A DNA stretch of 8,716 bases from Candidatus Heimdallarchaeota archaeon (GCA_015520535.1 WAPZ01000453.1:1-8716), one strand, 5' to 3'. Counted from the first letter of the stretch, positions 1 through 8,000 are shown. A program made the numbers and translations. The notes: a model not told the origin generated them from the sequence alone.

Positions 1-27
1 GAGAAATAAAGTGAAGTAAATAAATTT

Positions 28-41
28 GAGAAGCGAATCTC
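28..41 (+). repeat. Small inverted repeat in upstream region
   Basis: GAGA at 28-31 and TCTC at 38-41 can pair around a 6-base loop (AGCGAA), followed by a T-rich stretch and later by seven Ts at 66-72. This could be the 3' end signal of a gene lying left of the window, or chance. Four base pairs is weak. Confidence 0.2.
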
Positions 42-78
42 CAATTTTATGTGTCATTCTTAACATTTTTTTCCCAAA

Positions 79-93
79 CAAAACGTTTATTAA
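79..93 (+). promoter_or_regulatory. Candidate archaeal promoter (BRE plus TATA-like box) for the giant-protein gene
   Basis: The purine-rich stretch CAAAACG directly precedes the AT-rich octamer TTTATTAA at 86-93. This resembles an archaeal BRE followed by a TATA box. A box here would place transcription start near position 112-116, giving a leader of roughly 10 bases before the TTG start at 124. A second AT-rich element, TATAATAT at 103-110, would start transcription downstream of that TTG, so I favour the first box. This is inferred from pattern only. Confidence 0.35.
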
Positions 94-114
94 TGAACCA
101 CCTATAATATTAAT

Positions 115-119
115 GGTGA
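115..119 (+). promoter_or_regulatory. Ribosome binding site that fixes the TTG start of the giant-protein gene
   Basis: GGTGA matches the centre of the archaeal anti-Shine-Dalgarno complement (GGAGGTGAT). It lies 4 bases before a TTG at 124 and 7 bases before a second in-frame TTG at 127. An in-frame stop (TGA at 94-96) closes the frame upstream, and the first in-frame ATG is only at 301, which has no such site. One of the two TTG codons is therefore the likely start. Confidence 0.55.
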
Positions 120-123
120 AAAG

Positions 124-3100
124 TTGTTGCAGAACAATGAATTAAACGAAATAGCTATAAAATATGAGATTGATTTAACGGAATTAAAAAAGCGGTTATT
201 ACAATCACAACAGTTTTCCCAAATTCCGCTATCAGCTGATGAAGCGGAAATTATCATCTATCGCTTCTTAATATCAAAAGTAGGAATCACTAAGGCGAGG
301 ATGCTAAAAAAAGAACTTATCAAACATCTAGATACGCTCCTATCCCAAGATTTTGGCATAAAAAACTTGGAAACGGAAAAAAGCAGGCAGTATACAGCTG
401 AACCCTCAGCTAGTGTTCAGAAAGAAGAAATTCAAGCAGTACCCATGTTAGTCACCGGTCCAGTACCCAAAATTTGGGAAAAACTTCTGCCATCCTTGAC
501 CATAAAGAAAAAAATAACGATTTCAGAACTCGGTGAATATCTAATTCCACAAGATCAGCGACAATTGAAACAATTAACACAACTGTCGGGAAAAAATCTG
601 GTAATTACGTTAACTAAACGCCTTCTAAGTTGGAATCGCACCTTTGGTGAAGATGAAGACGACATTGACCTCTTTCTTTTCCAAGACTTTCAAGAAACTA
701 GAATTGTTCTTGATAATAATATTATACAAACACAAGAATTCTGGAATCGCTTTGGAATATCCATCAATTGGCCAGAAATACCAAAAAATATTCTTCCAGC
801 TGATATCATCTTTAGAATCACAGAATACGTAATTCGTTATTTAATGCCAATCTACGAATTAAAGCGAATCTTAAGAAAGATTCAAGTTATGAATATCATT
901 GAAACGCCAGTTGAAGACCTTATAGAGCTGTACCGGTTCTTATTAAGCGGAAAAGTCAACGTCTCCTTAATAAAATTTGGCATTCCTTTCGAATCGACTA
1001 TTGATTTCAATTTTAGGTATTCTCCAGATGAAATGTGGCACTTCATTACGTTAACGGAAAACCACACCAAAAATGCATATTTACGACAATATTTCCATTT
1101 ATTAACAATTATAAAGCATGCACGCTGGCTAGGGCTTGCCAAACCAGAATATAAGAATGCAAGCCGCATGAGTTTCCCAGAACTAATTTTAGAAACAGAA
1201 TCTGTACTCTTTGATAAAAAAATTGAGTCACTAGAGGATCTCGTTCCTTTTGTCACTCTGATTGAAGTGAAAAAAAATCTTTTTCATTATCTCATTGATC
1301 ATTACAGCAAAGAATTAGCTTATTTGACAAAAATAAAAATTCTACAAGGAGGTATGGAAAAAAAATTAGAACAAGCCTTTGCGATGGGCGCACTCCATAG
1401 TGACATTGGCGCCCCATTAGCGAATCTCTTTCAATTATATCTTCAATATTATGGTGCTGAAAAAGGACAAAAAGAATACATTGAATACATTTATGATGTA
1501 GCGGTATCTGGCATTTCAAAAACCGAAAATTTATCACTTAAAAGAACACTCCTTGATTATTTTCAATTATCGGTGAAAAAAACCCGAAGAAAGCGAACTA
1601 CAGGCGCCGATGTTGATAAGGAAAAACTCAAAAAATTATTAGAAAAAAACCATGTGATACGAATTCCTCTTCTTGTTGACAGTTTTACCGCACAACAAAG
1701 CATACAAAACGCGGTAAAGCGCGTATTCAACTTTATTTTAGGCATTAAAATTGAAACACTTCTTAGTAAAGGAATTGACCGCTTCATTGCCTCGAATGTA
1801 AACTCCTTATGGAATCAAAAGGAACAAAAAGAATTAGCAGAAGAATTGGTCCGTTTTAGCGGTAAAGGCGCTAACATCGAAGATTTTAGATTAATCTTAC
1901 ATACATCATTATCAAAAAATTTAATCAAGCATCGAATATCCTATACAGATGAAATAATAGCTGATATATGGAACAATATAAGAAATGCCCTTAAACTAGA
2001 GCCCAAATTCGAATCACAACGAGCAAATGTCCAATTGTTGAACGAAGTACTCAAATTCAAACTCAGCAAACATCTAGGAAGGGAGATAACTCAAGCCACG
2101 GAATTAAAAGACTTTTTTGAAGAATTACAAGAACAAGTGACGTTTGAAACTGTTATCACACGCTTTTCCACTGATGCACTTAAACATCCCATAATCAACT
2201 CCTATTATGAAAAATTATGCAATTTGAACTGTCCTCCTAATCTTGCAAAATTAATTGCCGGCGGAGTTTCGTATATTTATGCCCAATTACCGCCAAATGT
2301 TACAAAAACCTCACCGACTCTCGAGGAAAAACTCTATCACACCTTTCTCGACAAAATCACTGCCATTTGGCAAGTGCTCCAGTCCCACTCACTTGACAAT
2401 ATGCAACGAGATGCGGCATTTAAACAATTTATCTTCCAAGAAATCGATTTTTATAGCACAATAGCAAGGATATCGGAGATTTTACAAATACTATTAGCTG
2501 ATAAGAACATATTAAATCTTTTCGATTATGATACGCGTGCCTTAATAGTCTACTTTTCCCAAGAATATCTAAAAAACTGGATTCGCCAATGGATCAACCT
2601 TGTTTTTGATTTTATTGACCAACTACCAAGCGCTAACGATACAATGGTGGAACAAATCATGCAAAGTGCTCGCCGTGATTCGATGCTTCATCTTTTCAAC
2701 GACATTTTTCAGTTCTTTCCACCAGACGCAACAAAAAACATCTTCAATGAGTTAAATTCATTAAAACAATATGATTGGACACCGATTCCAGAGTATCTTC
2801 CGTTTTATTCTGATCTCTTAGCTACACTTATTTTTAAAAGCCAAGCTTGGCATTCTACTGTTAAAAAAACAGAATTTCCACTCATTGATATAACGTTTAC
2901 TCGCGTAGGTGAAAAAATATCCCTTCTTTCATCTTTATTTAATGCAAAAAAAAGCCTAGATCCCGATATCATCACAGAATTAGTGGGGTTAAACGTGATT
3001 CATGGGTTTTCACTCCAAAGTTGCACATTAAAGAAAGTCGATGAAGATTTCTTCTTAACAATCTCTTATTCACCCAGAATTCAAGAACACTCCGATATAA

Positions 3101-3978
3101 CGGGAATTGCTACTCAAATACTCTCAAAACAGCCACTTTTTTTAGATGAACTTGATGACATACAAAATCAAAATGCAAAAATTGTGACCGCAATCACTGA
3201 TACCTTTAAAAATCCAGAAAACAAAGATGTATGGAAAACACTACCGTTAGTTAAATCGTTATTCGAATTAAGATTGTCTTACATGAACATTAAATTATTT
3301 CGCCGCATACCTTCATGGGAGGAACTAAAAACAACAATAAACGTCAAGCATTATAGTTTAAACAGCCAATCAACAATTAAACACTTGAATTTTGCTTTAA
3401 ACTCGATATTTCGGTTAAATTTATTAGAATTTCGTGTTGATGGGGAATTAAAAATAATGCTGCCACACATGATAGAGTTTTATGGAAAAAACTCCTTAGA
3501 ATTTGGAATTTTTATCCGTTTATATGCTTCACTTCTCAACTTCAGCACATCCATCACTAAATTCGTAGAAAATCGATTTCCATGGATTTATAAAAAAACA
3601 CGCATTCAAGGCGAAGGCAATGCTCCGTTCCTCCCTTATTATGCAGTTTTTAAGGTTGAAAAGAATGGCTCCACAGTTGACTCCAGAACAATTATTTTTC
3701 TTTCAAACATTGTCTCAAATAACACCACAGAAGTTGCCACACTCTTTGAGGAAGAATCCACAGAAATTATCACCAACAGTTTGCGTAAAATACAATTTAT
3801 ATTGAATGCTCATATGGACAAAAAAAAGAACTGCTGGAAGGTTCAACATCTTGCTGAAAAAGAATTCAACCTTCCTGTTCATATTCCATGGAAAGAGATA
3901 GTTAAATACTCAGCTGATGATGGAATTCCTTATTTGGACGAAACCATAATAAGTCAACTGAGCATAGAAGGTGAATAA
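124..3978 (+). CDS. Giant, mostly helical protein of unknown function, partner gene of the downstream GTPase
   Basis: An open frame of about 1284 residues starting at TTG (124 or 127) and ending with TAA. I do not recognise a domain. Seen: a leucine- and lysine-rich helical N-terminus (residues 1-80); a polar, probably disordered linker (about 82-112); an acidic run at 176-182 (EDEDDID); a basic run at 485-491 (KKTRRKR); and long amphipathic helical stretches through most of the length, suggesting a helical-repeat or solenoid scaffold. Two more beta-like segments lie near 957-985 and 1169-1195. There is no signal peptide or clear membrane segment, so it is probably cytosolic. I see no nucleotide-binding P-loop, zinc-binding cysteine cluster or protease motif. 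Its stop is three bases before the GTPase start, so the two are probably co-transcribed and work together. A role as effector, regulator or scaffold of the GTPase is inference. Confidence 0.85.
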   Translation: MLQNNELNEIAIKYEIDLTELKKRLLQSQQFSQIPLSADEAEIIIYRFLISKVGITKARMLKKELIKHLDTLLSQDFGIKNLETEKSRQYTAEPSASVQKEEIQAVPMLVTGPVPKIWEKLLPSLTIKKKITISELGEYLIPQDQRQLKQLTQLSGKNLVITLTKRLLSWNRTFGEDEDDIDLFLFQDFQETRIVLDNNIIQTQEFWNRFGISINWPEIPKNILPADIIFRITEYVIRYLMPIYELKRILRKIQVMNIIETPVEDLIELYRFLLSGKVNVSLIKFGIPFESTIDFNFRYSPDEMWHFITLTENHTKNAYLRQYFHLLTIIKHARWLGLAKPEYKNASRMSFPELILETESVLFDKKIESLEDLVPFVTLIEVKKNLFHYLIDHYSKELAYLTKIKILQGGMEKKLEQAFAMGALHSDIGAPLANLFQLYLQYYGAEKGQKEYIEYIYDVAVSGISKTENLSLKRTLLDYFQLSVKKTRRKRTTGADVDKEKLKKLLEKNHVIRIPLLVDSFTAQQSIQNAVKRVFNFILGIKIETLLSKGIDRFIASNVNSLWNQKEQKELAEELVRFSGKGANIEDFRLILHTSLSKNLIKHRISYTDEIIADIWNNIRNALKLEPKFESQRANVQLLNEVLKFKLSKHLGREITQATELKDFFEELQEQVTFETVITRFSTDALKHPIINSYYEKLCNLNCPPNLAKLIAGGVSYIYAQLPPNVTKTSPTLEEKLYHTFLDKITAIWQVLQSHSLDNMQRDAAFKQFIFQEIDFYSTIARISEILQILLADKNILNLFDYDTRALIVYFSQEYLKNWIRQWINLVFDFIDQLPSANDTMVEQIMQSARRDSMLHLFNDIFQFFPPDATKNIFNELNSLKQYDWTPIPEYLPFYSDLLATLIFKSQAWHSTVKKTEFPLIDITFTRVGEKISLLSSLFNAKKSLDPDIITELVGLNVIHGFSLQSCTLKKVDEDFFLTISYSPRIQEHSDITGIATQILSKQPLFLDELDDIQNQNAKIVTAITDTFKNPENKDVWKTLPLVKSLFELRLSYMNIKLFRRIPSWEELKTTINVKHYSLNSQSTIKHLNFALNSIFRLNLLEFRVDGELKIMLPHMIEFYGKNSLEFGIFIRLYASLLNFSTSITKFVENRFPWIYKKTRIQGEGNAPFLPYYAVFKVEKNGSTVDSRTIIFLSNIVSNNTTEVATLFEEESTEIITNSLRKIQFILNAHMDKKKNCWKVQHLAEKEFNLPVHIPWKEIVKYSADDGIPYLDETIISQLSIEGE
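3969..3974 (+). promoter_or_regulatory. Ribosome binding site inside the end of the giant-protein gene
   Basis: AGGTGA ends two bases before the TAA of the preceding gene and 7 bases before the ATG of the GTPase at 3982. Ribosomes finishing the first gene would stop almost on this site, which fits translational coupling of the two genes. Confidence 0.6.
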
Positions 3979-3981
3979 CAC

Positions 3982-5298
3982 ATGAACTCTACCATAGTAG
4001 CCGAACTCATCTTAATTGGAGACGGAATGAGCGGAAAAACCAGTTTACTTAAAAAAATAGCAGAAATTGCCTATCAAGAAATCGTTCAAGAATTTGAAAG
4101 GTATGTCCGCCAGAAAAATTTGCCCACTTTTCATGAATGGTTGAAGAGTAAAAAAGAAACCGAACTAAGTGCGGCTTTAGAACAACTTGGCGACAAAGAG
4201 TACACGTTCACCGATTATTTGAAATGGCTTCAGCAAAATAATGTTTCTCTCGAACATTGGATGAAAACAAATCATTACACACTGGATAAATTACTGCAAA
4301 AAGAAACCAATGTCGCTACTGCGGGAATGGACACTTTTAATATTATCTTTCCTTTTCGAGGGAAAAAAATTAACTTTAAAGGCTACGACCTCGGTGGACA
4401 AAATATTTACGACCAAATTCGACAGATTATTGCCCAAATAGCAAAAAAAGATAATTTTTTATTAATTGTTTTTGATTCCACACGTTTCTTTTCTTGCCAA
4501 AATAGCATTCGGCATTTAAAAGAGGTCATAGAAAAAAAACAAGAAAAAGAAGAAGCGTTGCCATTTTTGGTGGCAATAGCTAACAAAATTGATTTTCACC
4601 AATATTTACTGAATTCACCACAAATGATAGATAAATTAAGCAATAAAATTTATGAAGCCTTAGAAAACGTCAAAACAAAAGGAATGACATATCGAGTACC
4701 ACATCTACTCCAAAAAAATGCACAAAGAGAAATTACAATTGAAAAAACGACATTGTTGGGCTTTGAACATCTTGAATCCCTCATTTATTATGTAATTAGT
4801 ACAAATTATGGCTCGGAATTCAATAAAAGCCCCCTCACAGAAGATAATGCTAAATCTTTTTCCCGTGAAGTTGCCATGCAACTCATTCTTCATCAACACA
4901 GAGAAGACTACCGCGAGTTTTACGACAAAGTATCTCAACTCGTCTTTGCCCAACGACCCTTAGCTGTCCAATATATGACGGGACTAGATGTTGCTGACGA
5001 TGGAATCGAACGCCCCTCAATTACTATGCTAAACAAACTCCGAAAACGATACCAAGGAATCGAATTAGATCTCACTTCACCGGATATAAATCAAGTACTC
5101 ATTAAAAAAATGATCCTTTATGCCATTAATACCCAACCAATCTTTGACTCAATCAAAGAAATCACAAATCACCTGCTCTACACCAATGCACTCAACGGAG
5201 ATGGAGTACCAGAACTTATATCATTAATTATCAATCAAGCACCACAACTAACTGCAAAAAAAGAACAAAAAACGAAAAAGTCATTCCGACGCTTCTAA
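3982..5298 (+). CDS. Ras-superfamily-like GTPase with an insert before switch I and a C-terminal extension
   Basis: 438 residues. G1/P-loop is GDGMSGKT at 13-20. The likely switch I (G2) threonine is T113 in the TAGMD context. G3 is DLGGQ at 136-140, the double-glycine form shared by Arf, G-alpha and Rag/Gtr proteins. G4 is NKID at 201-204. The expected G5 position (about 255-259, KTTLL) lacks the usual SA(K) signature. From the P-loop lysine to T113 is 94 residues, against 19 in Ras, so about 75 residues are inserted. That insert contains four short units of the form [FL]xx[WYL][LM][KQ] starting at residues 50, 76, 90 and 101. Residues 278-438 form an unrecognised, mostly helical extension ending in a basic tail (KKSFRRF). 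There is no CAAX cysteine and no glycine at position 2, so lipid anchoring is not evident. Nucleotide binding and probably hydrolysis follow from the family; the pathway is unknown. It is probably co-expressed with the giant protein upstream. Confidence 0.85.
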   Translation: MNSTIVAELILIGDGMSGKTSLLKKIAEIAYQEIVQEFERYVRQKNLPTFHEWLKSKKETELSAALEQLGDKEYTFTDYLKWLQQNNVSLEHWMKTNHYTLDKLLQKETNVATAGMDTFNIIFPFRGKKINFKGYDLGGQNIYDQIRQIIAQIAKKDNFLLIVFDSTRFFSCQNSIRHLKEVIEKKQEKEEALPFLVAIANKIDFHQYLLNSPQMIDKLSNKIYEALENVKTKGMTYRVPHLLQKNAQREITIEKTTLLGFEHLESLIYYVISTNYGSEFNKSPLTEDNAKSFSREVAMQLILHQHREDYREFYDKVSQLVFAQRPLAVQYMTGLDVADDGIERPSITMLNKLRKRYQGIELDLTSPDINQVLIKKMILYAINTQPIFDSIKEITNHLLYTNALNGDGVPELISLIINQAPQLTAKKEQKTKKSFRRF

Positions 5299-5380
5299 TT
5301 CTTTTTTAATCATAAAAGATTCGTCTACTCAAAAAAAGGGAAGAAAATATGATTATATTATGGTTACCAAAATTTTCTTT
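5299..5380. terminator. Convergent termination region with inverted repeat
   Basis: This 82-base gap separates two genes that run toward each other. On the + strand a six-T run follows the GTPase stop within about 10 bases. On the - strand, seven Ts (AAAAAAAGGG on the + strand near 5331-5340) follow the beta-subunit stop. AAGAAAAT at 5341-5348 and ATTTTCTT at 5372-5379 are perfect 8-base inverted copies separated by 23 bases. The spacer contains the short dyad TGGTTACCA at 5361-5369. Archaeal termination depends mainly on T tracts, so the repeat may or may not contribute. Confidence 0.5.
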
Positions 5381-6370
5381 TTATACATTGGATGCACGCG
5401 CTATCAGGCGCTCCCATTTTTCATCTACGTAACGCTGATATGCTTCAATGACCTCTTTGCGATATTTTGGTTTGAATAAATGTATAAAACGACCTTCAGC
5501 CTTTAAAAGTTCTTCAACCGGTTTTTTGCGACTGGGATTTTTAGCTATGGCTAATGAAGGCTGTGAGAGCAGCCATTCATCTTTATATGCCTGATATAAT
5601 GGAAATACACATGTTTGAACCGCTAATTTTGATAATTTAATCATTGAATTATCTGGAGTTCGCCAGCCACGTGGGCAGACCGCATCTACTAACATAAACG
5701 CTGGGCCTTCGAAATCTAATCCTTGCCGAACTTTCGTCATTAAATCTTTTGGCCACGCCGGAGAAGCGGTGTACACCGGAATGTCATGTCCCCACATGAT
5801 TTGAATAATGTCTTTTTCGAATTGGGGTTTTCCCGGTATAACTTCGCCACCGGGACTAGTTGTAGTAGCAGCAGCAAATGGCGTTCCACCAGATCGTTGA
5901 ATTCCAGTATTCATATAGCCACCGTTATTATAACAAATGTAAAGGAAGTCATGTCCACGCTCTATAGCTCCTGACAGGGATTGTAGACCAATATCGAACG
6001 TTCCACCATCACCACCAAAGACAATAATATCAGGAACTTGATCAATTAAGCCTTTCTTTTGTAATGCTCTGAAAGCGGCTTCAGCGCCAGACGCCGTAGC
6101 GCCAGCATTCTCAAAAGCATTATGCAACCAGGGAAGTGTCCAAGCATTATACGGATAAATGGTGGATGCCACTTCAAGACAACCGGTGGCATTCACAACC
6201 ACAACGGGACGATCACCCAACTTTCCTGCAATAGTTGCCTGACGCGCTACTACTCCAGCGCCACAGCCACGACAAAGTCGGTGACCACCAGTAAAGCCCG
6301 GTTGAACCATAGCAGCTTCACGTAATGAAATTTTTATTTTAGGGGGTAATTTTGCTTCTACAGTTGCCAT
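5381..6370 (-). CDS. porB: 2-oxoacid (probably pyruvate):ferredoxin oxidoreductase, beta subunit
   Basis: 329 residues, the usual size for this subunit. It binds thiamine diphosphate and the 4Fe-4S cluster next to it. Cysteines C33 and C36 (LCRGCG), C64 (ATGCLE) and C232 (VCPRGW) match the four cluster ligands of the family. The thiamine diphosphate/Mg motif is GGDGG at 119-123, followed by YNNGGYMNTG at 147-156; the family-typical NTGIQRSGGTP stretch follows. With the alpha subunit it forms the active site that decarboxylates the 2-oxoacid and passes electrons to the delta-subunit clusters and ferredoxin. The ATG start is preceded by GGAGGT (6377-6382) at 6 bases. It is last in the operon, 35 bases after alpha. 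Pyruvate is the most likely substrate from gene order; 2-oxoisovalerate or another 2-oxoacid cannot be excluded by sequence alone. Confidence 0.93.
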   Translation of the reverse strand: MATVEAKLPPKIKISLREAAMVQPGFTGGHRLCRGCGAGVVARQATIAGKLGDRPVVVVNATGCLEVASTIYPYNAWTLPWLHNAFENAGATASGAEAAFRALQKKGLIDQVPDIIVFGGDGGTFDIGLQSLSGAIERGHDFLYICYNNGGYMNTGIQRSGGTPFAAATTTSPGGEVIPGKPQFEKDIIQIMWGHDIPVYTASPAWPKDLMTKVRQGLDFEGPAFMLVDAVCPRGWRTPDNSMIKLSKLAVQTCVFPLYQAYKDEWLLSQPSLAIAKNPSRKKPVEELLKAEGRFIHLFKPKYRKEVIEAYQRYVDEKWERLIARASNV

Positions 6371-6405
6371 CTTCTAACCTCCATTATTTTTTCCGCACTA
6401 ATATT

Positions 6406-7611
6406 TTATTCTCTTACCCCATACCACTTGAAGGTGGGCAGTTTACCCGTTTCAACTTCATCTTTCAATTCTCGGTAAATGTTCTCGAAATCCGCCGCTA
6501 CGACATCACGACCGCCAAGACCTACGATTCGCCCCGAAACATGCAATGGAACTTTATGTTTCGCTAATGTAGCTAAGATATCCGTTTGAACTATTGTACT
6601 GGGAGTTCCATAGGTTGCTGAACGATCAACCACTACACAGCCTTTTAAGTGTCTAAGGTGTTCAATTAAATCTTTCTCTGGGAAGGGTCTTAAAACACGA
6701 AGTTTTAAAAGCCCAACTGGCTCTCCTTGCTCTCTTAGTTTATCTACAACAGCTTTTCCCGTCCCAGAAGTTGCACCAATTGTTATAAATGCATATTCGG
6801 CATCTTCTAATTTATATGGTTCGACCATTTGATAATATCGCCCAGTTAAATCTCCAAATTCTTGAAAGACTTCCGGAATGACCTTAAGTGCATTATTCAT
6901 GCCAATTTGTTGTTGATACTTTAGTTCCATATAATAATCTGGAAGTGCAAGTAAACCTTGTGCTCCGGGGTTATTTGGTCTAAAAGTCCAGTTATGTGGC
7001 ACGCGATGTTCACCTAAGAAGCTCTTTACAAAATCTTTTGTCAATGTTTCAACAGGTTCAACTGCATGGGTCACAATAAATCCCTCAACACCATACATAA
7101 CGGGTAATTGGACATCAGGATGTTCTGCCACCTTAAAAGCAAGGAATGTATGATCATATGCTTCTTGCGCATTTTCACCAAACCATGAAATCCAACCCGT
7201 ATCCCGAGTAACTAGTTGATCTGTTAATTCACCATGAATGTTAATTGGAGATGACAAAGCACGATTTGCAACTGCCATAACAATTGGGAGGCGAGAACCC
7301 GCAGCAATAAAAAGAATTTCATACATTAACGCAACACCTTGGCTTGAACTTGCCGTAAAAACGCGTGCACCAGTTGAACTTGCACCAACGCAAGCTGACA
7401 TGGCTGAATGTTCCGACTCTACCGAAACAAATTCCGTAGATACTTCACCATTAGCCCAAAATTCTGAAAACTTTTCTACAATGATCGTCTGTGGTGTAAT
7501 TGGATAGGCAGCAACTACATCGGGATCAATTAACTTTAAAGCCTCGGCAACTGCCTCATCCCCCGTCATTCCCCTTACTTTAGCTTTTGCCTTTTGCATA
7601 ACTACTGTCAT
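6406..7611 (-). CDS. porA: 2-oxoacid (probably pyruvate):ferredoxin oxidoreductase, alpha subunit
   Basis: 401 residues, normal for the family. The N-terminal pyrimidine-binding domain shows YPITPQT at 36-42, the acidic VESEHSA stretch at 64-70 and GARVFTASSSQG at 81-92. ANRALSSPINIH at 115-126 holds the conserved NRA arginine (R117), where the family binds the substrate carboxylate. Where many relatives have NDHSD or GDHSD, this protein reads GELTD at 127-131. The C-terminal half has the usual transketolase-C-like fold features, such as TIGATSGTGKAVVDKL (277-292) and LRVLRPFPE (304-312). The ATG start has GGAGGT (7619-7624) 7 bases upstream; an in-frame ATG four codons on (residue 5) is less well placed. 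It lies 41 bases after delta and 35 before beta in the same operon and forms the catalytic unit with beta. Confidence 0.93.
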   Translation of the reverse strand: MTVVMQKAKAKVRGMTGDEAVAEALKLIDPDVVAAYPITPQTIIVEKFSEFWANGEVSTEFVSVESEHSAMSACVGASSTGARVFTASSSQGVALMYEILFIAAGSRLPIVMAVANRALSSPINIHGELTDQLVTRDTGWISWFGENAQEAYDHTFLAFKVAEHPDVQLPVMYGVEGFIVTHAVEPVETLTKDFVKSFLGEHRVPHNWTFRPNNPGAQGLLALPDYYMELKYQQQIGMNNALKVIPEVFQEFGDLTGRYYQMVEPYKLEDAEYAFITIGATSGTGKAVVDKLREQGEPVGLLKLRVLRPFPEKDLIEHLRHLKGCVVVDRSATYGTPSTIVQTDILATLAKHKVPLHVSGRIVGLGGRDVVAADFENIYRELKDEVETGKLPTFKWYGVRE

Positions 7612-7652
7612 GAATTTTACCTCCGTTCCTTGTTTTAGACTTTATTTCTTCT

Positions 7653-8000
7653 TTATGGATTCATACCTTCTTTTAAAGTAATGGCACCGGGTTTACACAC
7701 GTCATGACATAATGTACAACCTTTGCACAAGTTATAATTTATGATGGCTTTGAACGTTTGTTCGTCTAAACGGATTGCATCATCGGGACAGACATAAAAA
7801 CACAATGTACAACCAGTACATTTTTCTTGATCAACGACCGGTGTTATAGCACGCCATTCACCCGTTTGAAACTCAAGTGAAGTCGCTGGAAAGGGAACCA
7901 CACCTCCAATTGGTAAGTTTTTCCACCCCCAGCGCTCTGAAATCCATTTTTTAAATTCTTTTGGTGGCTTAACTTTCCATAATTCCTCTGTTTTACTCAT
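7653..8000 (-). CDS. porD: 2-oxoacid (probably pyruvate):ferredoxin oxidoreductase, delta (2x 4Fe-4S ferredoxin) subunit
   Basis: 115 residues. Two complete CxxCxxCxxxC motifs are visible: C61, C64, C67, C71 and C92, C95, C98, C102, each followed by P or KP. They bind two 4Fe-4S clusters that carry electrons from the beta-subunit cluster to external ferredoxin. TGEWR at 46-50 before the first motif is typical of this subunit. The roughly 25 residues in front (WKVKPPKEFKKWISERWGW) make it somewhat longer than the shortest family members. The ATG overlaps the gamma-subunit stop (ATGA, 7997-8000), and a strong AAGGAGGT site lies 9 bases upstream inside the gamma gene, so the two are probably translationally coupled. 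Confidence 0.93.
   Translation of the reverse strand: MSKTEELWKVKPPKEFKKWISERWGWKNLPIGGVVPFPATSLEFQTGEWRAITPVVDQEKCTGCTLCFYVCPDDAIRLDEQTFKAIINYNLCKGCTLCHDVCKPGAITLKEGMNP

Noticed and set aside
103..110. TATAATAT as the promoter of the giant-protein gene, or as a bacterial -10 box
   Set aside because: As an archaeal TATA box it would start transcription after the likely TTG start, and I see no matching bacterial -35 box at the right distance.
882..1256. Antisense open frame under the giant-protein gene
   Set aside because: It lies wholly within a long, convincing coding frame, has no ribosome site or recognisable motif, and is best explained as a shadow.
1348..1356. Internal GGAGGT followed by ATG inside the giant-protein gene, suggesting a second start
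   Set aside because: The ATG touches the site with no spacer, and the frame continues without a break on both sides. It simply encodes Gln-Gly-Gly-Met.
1576..1596. KKTRRKR as a nuclear-localisation-like signal
   Set aside because: The organism appears prokaryotic. A basic run here more likely contacts nucleic acid, membrane or a partner protein.
7238..7507. Open frame on the + strand opposite the alpha subunit
   Set aside because: It is the reverse complement of strongly conserved alpha-subunit sequence and shows no independent protein features.
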